A stretch of 6,701 nt of DNA, taken from contig JAOUGQ010000162.1 in the NCBI GenBank assembly GCA_029865515.1, positions 1 to 6,701 on the forward strand, read 5' to 3'. Shown here one piece after another: positions 1 to 3,842 of this stretch (positions are counted from its first letter, which is position 1; every line of letters starts with the position of its first letter). A program made the translations under genes and the position numbers. Below the pieces are notes generated by a model. It did no database searches. It saw nothing but the letters and a program-made list of their open reading frames with translations, and was not told where the DNA came from. Source of the stretch: Nitrospirota bacterium. GTDB lineage: Bacteria > Nitrospirota > Nitrospiria > Nitrospirales > UBA8639.

Positions 1-1
1 T

Positions 2-1726
2 AAGAATCTCAGCCATTCAATTTTGGATTGTCGCGGGCTTTCCTTCCAATATGCCTCCGGTTCACAGTCTGTCCTGCGGAATGTCTCTTTTTCCCTTGCT
101 CCTGGCGAAATTGTCGTGCTGTTAGGAAGGAGTGGAAGTGGAAAATCTACCTTATGCTATGCCTGTAACGGCCTGATTCCCCACCTGGTTCCTGGAATAG
201 TTTCGGGAACGCTGCGAGTGCATGGCCGACGCACGGTGGATGATCCCGTGTGGAAACAGGCCGGCCGGGTCGGCCTCGTGTTTCAAGATTTCGATACGCA
301 ACTTGTGGCGACGACGGTGGAAGGGGAATTGCTGCATCCTTTGGAATATCGCGATCCTCCGCTTTCTTCGGAAGAAATGCAATGGCGGGTCGTTCATGCC
401 CTCAGTCGAATCGGCTTGGAAGGCTGTGCCCACCGTGATCCCATGACGATGTCCGGTGGCCAGCGACAACGGCTGGTGATGGCCTCCGTCCTTGTGCAGG
501 AACCCAGTCTGCTGGTCCTGGATGAACCTGGTTCAGATCTTGATCCGGCAGGCAGAGCTCAGTTACGTGAGGTGTTACTGAACCTTCGAGAAGAGGGGAT
601 CACGGTGCTTATGACGGAGCATGATTATGGCCAGCTTGCCCATGCCGATCGAATCCTGGTTCTTGGACATGGGGACATCGTCTGGGAGGGGAAGCCAGAG
701 GCATTGTTGCGATGTCCTCAGTTGATGCGGAATTGGGGCCTTCGCCCGCTCGCGCTGACGGAATGTTTTGAGGGATTGGATGTTGAGCCTTTGCCCATCT
801 CTGTTGAAGAAGCCTGGGCTCGGGCGGATGCGTTGAATCTCGTGATGGACCCTCCGGCGTCGGTGCTTGATGATACGGTCCGATTGGGAGCAATGCCGGA
901 GTTTTCGGGAGAAATGGCCTTGTCGTTGATCCAAGTCGAAGAAGTGTCATTCCAGTATGAAAACCACGTGGTGCTGGAAGAGGTGTCCTTTACGATTCAA
1001 CCGGGAGACTTTCTGGCGTTGCTGGGTCCTAATGGATCAGGAAAAAGTACGCTGGCACGACTACTTAACGGACTCTTTACGCCGACACACGGCCGGATTG
1101 TTGTGGACGGTTTGGATACCAGCACGACATCCATGAATGAATTGGCAAAGCGAGTAGGATTGGTCTTTCAAAATCCTGACCACCAAATTTTTGCCGATAC
1201 CGTCTGGGAGGAAGTAGCCTTTAGTGCGAAAAACATGGGGTGTTCCGAGCAAGAGATTGCCGAACGGGTGGCAGAGTCGCTGGCCGCGGTGGGCTTGCCG
1301 TTTGAGGGAAGTCGTGAATTGGATCCGTTTTCCTTGCGAAAAGGCGAGCGACAACGGATCGCGGTGGCGTCAGTGTTGGCCACCCGACCGGCTGTGTTGA
1401 TTTTTGATGAACCGACAACAGGGCTGGATACCGATGAAACGGACCGGATGATGGCGATGATTCGCGAACTGAATCGGCAGGGGCATACAATTGTGATAAT
1501 TACGCACTCGATGAGGCTTGTCGCAGCCTATGCCCGGCGCTGCCTGCTCATGCATGGCGGGAGGATGATTGCTGAGGGGACGCCGCGAGAAATTTTTGCT
1601 GATGCGGCATTGATCCGGGCCGCATCATTAGAGATCCCGCCGATTTCCCGCTTTAGCCAGCGGTGGGGGCATACCTTGTTAACGGTGGAAGAAGTAAGGG
1701 CCTCATTCAAGGCTGGTCCTCCATGA
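2..1726 (+). CDS. Fused double ATPase of an energy-coupling factor (ECF) transporter, EcfA-EcfA' type; 5' end probably outside the window
   Basis: Cytoplasmic ATPase that would power an ECF-type importer of a vitamin or transition metal through EcfT. It holds two full ABC cassettes in one chain. Numbered from the TTG at 23, cassette 1 has Walker A GRSGSGKST at 35-43, Q-loop Gln88, signature MSGGQ at 143-147, Walker B ending at Glu168 and H-loop His200. Cassette 2 has Walker A GPNGSGKST at 335-343, Q-loop Gln383 (FQNPDHQIF, typical of EcfA/CbiO), a divergent signature LRKGE at 438-442, Walker B ending at Glu463 and His495. A linker of roughly 70-80 residues joins them. The first beta strand (ILDCRGLSFQY) already includes the residue encoded by TTG 23, the frame is open to the window edge, and no Shine-Dalgarno precedes that TTG; the true start is therefore probably upstream. 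The next gene, ecfT, supports the ECF assignment. The substrate cannot be told, because no S component is present. Confidence 0.93.
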   Translation, partial: KNLSHSILDCRGLSFQYASGSQSVLRNVSFSLAPGEIVVLLGRSGSGKSTLCYACNGLIPHLVPGIVSGTLRVHGRRTVDDPVWKQAGRVGLVFQDFDTQLVATTVEGELLHPLEYRDPPLSSEEMQWRVVHALSRIGLEGCAHRDPMTMSGGQRQRLVMASVLVQEPSLLVLDEPGSDLDPAGRAQLREVLLNLREEGITVLMTEHDYGQLAHADRILVLGHGDIVWEGKPEALLRCPQLMRNWGLRPLALTECFEGLDVEPLPISVEEAWARADALNLVMDPPASVLDDTVRLGAMPEFSGEMALSLIQVEEVSFQYENHVVLEEVSFTIQPGDFLALLGPNGSGKSTLARLLNGLFTPTHGRIVVDGLDTSTTSMNELAKRVGLVFQNPDHQIFADTVWEEVAFSAKNMGCSEQEIAERVAESLAAVGLPFEGSRELDPFSLRKGERQRIAVASVLATRPAVLIFDEPTTGLDTDETDRMMAMIRELNRQGHTIVIITHSMRLVAAYARRCLLMHGGRMIAEGTPREIFADAALIRAASLEIPPISRFSQRWGHTLLTVEEVRASFKAGPP

Positions 1727-1797
1727 GAAAATTTGCAGATGAAATTCAATCAGTGGCAAGAATGATGGGTGTTTATACATTTCATATGGTTCGATAA
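1723..1797 (+). CDS. Possible 24-codon micro-ORF bridging ecfA and ecfT
   Basis: A short frame starts with an ATG that overlaps the ATPase stop codon (ATGA at 1723-1726). It ends with a TAA at 1795-1797 that directly abuts the ATG of ecfT (TAAATG). It encodes 24 residues (begins MRKFADEIQS, ends YTFHMVR) with no recognisable domain. The exact fit to both neighbours suggests a coupling cistron: ribosomes finishing the ATPase gene could reinitiate here, and again at ecfT, which has no clear Shine-Dalgarno of its own. There is no convincing ribosome binding site for the micro-ORF either. It may be a chance frame, and no function is proposed for the peptide. Confidence 0.3.
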   Translation: MRKFADEIQSVARMMGVYTFHMVR

Positions 1798-2592
1798 ATG
1801 ACGATGACTGTTTCATTGTATCTTTCCAATAAGACGTGGGTTCACCGGCTGGATGGGCGGACCAAAGTGCTGACCGTGCTTGGGGTGTTTGTCATGGCGC
1901 TCTGCTTTTCCCATCCCCTTTACCTGCTTGGAGTGTTTGGATTGGTGATGGGTGGATTGGCTATTTCTCGTGCCGGCGCAAATGTCAGAAAAGTGTGGCC
2001 GCTAACGGCCCTGCTGTTTTGCTACAGCGTGGCTCTCTGGCCCTTCTTTGTGGAAGGCGAGACGCCTGTTCCCTTATTAAACAGGTTAGGCGTCACCTGG
2101 GAAGGGGTCATGGTGGGCATGGGCATGGGGTTACGGTTGTTGATCATGCTCTGGGGTGGCATTTGGTTACTCTCGACAACAACCGTTGAAGAACTCGCGC
2201 AGGCCTCTCAGCAATTAGGACTCCCTTCCAGGGCAGGGTTTGCTTTTTCGCTGGCGTTTCGTTGGGTGGGGATGTTGTTGGGAGCGGGTGTGGGTGTGGT
2301 TCAAGCGCAACGCTCACGTGGATTAGATGTGTCTACCGGGGGAATTCTGCAACGTATTCGCAAATATGTACCATTGGTGGTCCCCTTGATCGGTCATGCC
2401 CTTCGGCAAACGAATCTTCTTGCGATGTCTCTGGAGTCCAAAGGGTTTCATCCTTCTGCCAGGCGAAATTTTTGCTCAACCGGGAAATTGCTGTTGCCAG
2501 ATTATGCGGTCATGTGTGTCACGGTTATCCTGGTAGGCGTATGTGGCTGGTTGCGATGGAAGGGAATCGGTGTTCTCGCTATGAGATTTTAA
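1798..2592 (+). CDS. ecfT: ECF transporter transmembrane coupling protein EcfT
   Basis: Integral membrane subunit of an ECF importer; in this family it couples ATP hydrolysis by the EcfA pair to toppling of the substrate-binding S component. The 264-residue length is normal. The N-terminus has the family pattern HRLDGRTKVL (16-25). Hydrophobic segments lie at about 24-57 (two spans), 66-84, 103-125, 146-166 and 236-252. The stretch STTTVEELAQASQQLGLP (about 126-143) is typical of EcfT. The two cytoplasmic coupling-helix motifs, usually Ala-Arg-Gly, appear as Ser-Arg-Gly at 173-175 (QRSRGLD) and Ser-Lys-Gly at 214-216 (ESKGF), so both are variants. The start at 1798 is chosen because it abuts the preceding TAA and leaves the usual short N-terminal tail; ATG 1804 is an alternative. 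No clear Shine-Dalgarno is seen, so translation coupled to upstream reading is plausible. Confidence 0.92.
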   Translation: MTMTVSLYLSNKTWVHRLDGRTKVLTVLGVFVMALCFSHPLYLLGVFGLVMGGLAISRAGANVRKVWPLTALLFCYSVALWPFFVEGETPVPLLNRLGVTWEGVMVGMGMGLRLLIMLWGGIWLLSTTTVEELAQASQQLGLPSRAGFAFSLAFRWVGMLLGAGVGVVQAQRSRGLDVSTGGILQRIRKYVPLVVPLIGHALRQTNLLAMSLESKGFHPSARRNFCSTGKLLLPDYAVMCVTVILVGVCGWLRWKGIGVLAMRF

Positions 2593-2612
2593 GAATTGAA
2601 TCCAGTTTAAAA

Positions 2613-2679
2613 TGGTTCACGCTGCCCACGGTGGTTGAGGCTTGCGTCGGACGCCTCACTTTTCTTGAAAAGTGAACCA
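2613..2679. repeat. Nested inverted repeats downstream of ecfT
   Basis: TGGTTCAC (2613-2620) is matched by its exact reverse complement GTGAACCA (2672-2679). Inside lie GCGTC/GACGC (2644-2648 with 2650-2654), GAGGC/GCCTC (2637-2641 with 2653-2657) and a 9-bp palindrome TCACTTTTC-TT-GAAAAGTGA (2656-2675). The stems overlap and so compete. There is no T-run after them, so this is not a standard intrinsic terminator. The layout could be a small dispersed palindromic element or a decayed mobile-element end; that reading is inference. Confidence 0.5.
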
Positions 2680-2841
2680 AAATGGTAATCCAATAAAGTG
2701 AGCTGTGTTATCAGCGTGGCAACCGGATAATTTTGGCATAAGAAAGACTCAGCCCACCGGGAATCAAGAAAGTAATGTCATTTGTAGGGATAACGGTCAG
2801 ATTAGGCACTGAGGGGGGGGGAATGCCGCGTTTCCGGAGGA
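2680..2841. other. Gene-free spacer with a nine-G tract
   Basis: I see no credible coding frame, RNA gene or promoter here. The only notable points are a run of nine G at 2813-2821 and two loosely similar GGATAA-starting stretches near 2727 and 2789. The open frame that crosses out of ecfT into 2675 is a shadow of that gene. Confidence 0.4.
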
Positions 2842-2863
2842 GAGATTGTCACGATGCAATCTC
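2842..2863 (-). terminator. Hairpin just past the bfd-like gene, possible transcript end
   Basis: GAGATTG (2842-2848) and CAATCTC (2857-2863) form a perfect 7-bp stem with an 8-nt loop. It begins three bases after the minus-strand stop codon at 2866-2868. No U-tract follows on the minus strand (the next bases are C-rich), so it is not a canonical intrinsic terminator. It could stabilise the 3' end of the transcript or act with Rho. Confidence 0.35.
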
Positions 2864-2865
2864 CC

Positions 2866-3072
2866 TTATCTCATCACGGGGGATTTTGGGCAGGGTGCTT
2901 CCTCTTCAGCGAGATCGACGAATTTCGCAATGTTTTTGATACACCGGCCGCAGCAGTTTTGTTTATCATTGAGACCGAGGGAGTCTGCAAGTTTTTCGGG
3001 ACATGTGATACCTGCTTGTCCTAGCTTACGAACGTCGGACTCTTTGATGCCTTTGCAGATACAGATGTACAT
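2866..3072 (-). CDS. Bacterioferritin-associated ferredoxin (Bfd)-like [2Fe-2S] protein
   Basis: Small cytoplasmic iron-sulfur protein of 68 residues, close to the usual 60-75 of the Bfd/BFD-like [2Fe-2S] domain family. The N-terminus MYICICKGI and the later CCGRC give the ligand pattern: Cys4, Cys6, Cys41 and Cys44 (C-x-C, 34 residues, C-x2-C). Cys24 and Cys40 are extra. In model bacteria Bfd reduces bacterioferritin to release stored iron when iron is scarce. The start is well supported: minus-strand GGAG (complement of 3079-3082) lies about 6 bases before the ATG. A near-consensus Fur box sits upstream at 3110-3124, which fits iron-repressed expression. No bacterioferritin gene is in the window, so its partner is unknown; it could instead be a stand-alone BFD domain serving another enzyme. 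Confidence 0.88.
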   Translation of the reverse strand: MYICICKGIKESDVRKLGQAGITCPEKLADSLGLNDKQNCCGRCIKNIAKFVDLAEEEAPCPKSPVMR

Positions 3073-3109
3073 AAGAAACTCCGTTAAGGAATGATCGCCA
3101 ATTCGAAAT

Positions 3110-3124
3110 TGATAACGGTTATCA
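3110..3124 (-). promoter_or_regulatory. Fur box (iron-responsive operator) upstream of the bfd-like gene
   Basis: TGATAACGGTTATCA is a perfect 7-1-7 inverted repeat. It differs from the Fur consensus TGATAATnATTATCA only at one symmetric pair. It lies 38 bases upstream of the minus-strand start codon in AT-rich DNA, where a promoter would be expected. I could not pick out a convincing -35/-10 pair. The site also lies in the divergent region shared with the DUF167 gene, but at nearly 190 bases from that start it most likely serves the ferredoxin gene. Confidence 0.8.
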
Positions 3125-3311
3125 TTTTTAAATAATTTTACAAGCCGTTCAGGCCCCTGTCAAGATCTGTATATGCTTCAAAGAGCATTGAAATAAAATG
3201 GTTTATTGCCATTATTGGCTGCTTATTCTTGGTTGATTTAAATATTTTTTCTTCTTTTTTTATGGGTATGAAATAAGAAGTTATCTGTAATTGTTATTGG
3301 AATTTTTTTAT
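3125..3311. other. AT-rich divergent intergenic region
   Basis: This stretch lies between the Fur box and the DUF167 gene and is markedly AT-rich, including T-rich tracts at about 3244-3261. It must carry the promoter of the DUF167 gene. TTGAAA at 3188-3193 followed 17 bases later by ATTATT is a weak candidate. No small gene is evident. Confidence 0.4.
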
Positions 3312-3605
3312 ATGGAACTGGGAAAGTATGCTATAGAACGATCAGAAGGGGTGGAAATCCGTATTCATATTCAGCCGCGAGCGTCAAAAACTGAAATCGT
3401 GGGGCTATACGGGGAAGCTCTGAAGATTCGAATCGCGGCTCCTCCGGTGGATGGTCAGGCCAACGCAGAATTGACCCGATTTCTGGCGCGACACCTGAGT
3501 ATTCCTCAACAATATGTGCAGCTGATATCAGGTCTCAGCTCAAGACAGAAGCGAGTCTTCATTAAAGGAAGGACTCTCTCCGAAATAGGAGCATGTCTTC
3601 CCTAA
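3312..3605 (+). CDS. DUF167 / YggU family protein
   Basis: Small soluble protein of 97 residues, matching the usual size of about 95-100 for the DUF167 (YggU) family, whose biochemical role is not established. Diagnostic stretches are IHIQPRASKTEIVGLYGEAL, then KIRIAAPPVDGQANAEL, and near the C-terminus LISGLSSRQKRVFIKG. These match the family core of a mixed alpha/beta fold. The ATG at 3312 is chosen over an in-frame TTG at 3291 because the family core starts soon after it and the extra residues encoded upstream (LLEFFY) are unlike the family; only a weak GGA lies about 10 bases upstream. The gene appears monocistronic, flanked by its own AT-rich leader and by a stem-loop region downstream. 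Confidence 0.9.
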   Translation: MELGKYAIERSEGVEIRIHIQPRASKTEIVGLYGEALKIRIAAPPVDGQANAELTRFLARHLSIPQQYVQLISGLSSRQKRVFIKGRTLSEIGACLP

Positions 3606-3635
3606 AGCCCTTCCCCGAACATTCTGTCGTATCTG

Positions 3636-3713
3636 CCAGGGAAAGCCCTTCTGGGGGTGAGGATAGAGAGAAGCCGAGTTATCCCTTTCGTGAGGGCAAC
3701 CGGGTGGAAGGCT
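3636..3713 (+). other. Tandem stem-loops between the DUF167 gene and the next promoter
   Basis: Hairpin A pairs CCAG (3636-3639) with CTGG (3651-3654), extended by GG/CC. Hairpin B pairs CCG (3674-3676), GTT (3678-3680) and CCCT (3683-3686) with AGGG (3693-3696), AAC (3698-3700) and CGG (3701-3703): ten base pairs in a nearly continuous helix. An alternative helix AGCC/GGCT (3672-3675 with 3710-3713) competes with the base of B. No T-run follows. These could form the 3' end of the DUF167 transcript or a structured RNA. I checked by eye for cobalamin, TPP, c-di-GMP-I and fluoride riboswitch cores and recognised none. Confidence 0.35.
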
Positions 3714-3720
3714 AGCTGAG

Positions 3721-3749
3721 TTTACAACCTCTCAAGCCACTTTTATAAT
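3721..3749 (+). promoter_or_regulatory. Sigma-70 promoter for the NorD/CbbO-like gene
   Basis: The -35 element TTTACA (3721-3726, five of six consensus bases) is separated by exactly 17 bases from a perfect -10 element TATAAT (3744-3749). Transcription would start near 3756, giving a leader of about 87 bases before the ATG at 3843. This is the best promoter match on the + strand in the window. Confidence 0.75.
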
Positions 3750-3751
3750 GC

Positions 3752-3778
3752 CCAGCCTGAGTTTGGTCAAAAGGCTGG
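3752..3778 (+). other. Hairpin at the start of the leader
   Basis: CCAGCCT (3752-3758) pairs with AGGCTGG (3772-3778), a perfect 7-bp stem with a 13-nt loop, right at the predicted 5' end of the transcript. It is followed at 3804-3810 by seven T, but too far away to form an intrinsic terminator with this stem. It may protect the 5' end of the mRNA. Confidence 0.35.
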
Positions 3779-3842
3779 ATTGGCCCGTAGGGAATAGATC
3801 TCATTTTTTTAAAGAAAACCAATACTTCGTTCTATTGATTGC

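Noticed and set aside
2262..2675. A 137-codon frame overlapping ecfT and ending in the palindrome region
   Set aside because: It is a shifted-frame shadow of ecfT with a composition unlike a folded protein; the EcfT motifs lie in the other frame.
2789..2798. GATAACGGTC, sharing nine bases with the Fur box
   Set aside because: It is a half-site only, with no inverted partner, and lies downstream of genes rather than in a promoter.
2846..3094. An 82-codon + strand frame opposite the ferredoxin gene
   Set aside because: The minus strand has the Bfd cysteine pattern, a Shine-Dalgarno and a Fur box; the + strand frame has none of these.
3636..3716. Known riboswitch in the region before the VWA gene
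   Set aside because: None of the conserved cores I can recognise by eye (cobalamin, TPP, c-di-GMP-I, fluoride) is present; only generic stem-loops are seen.
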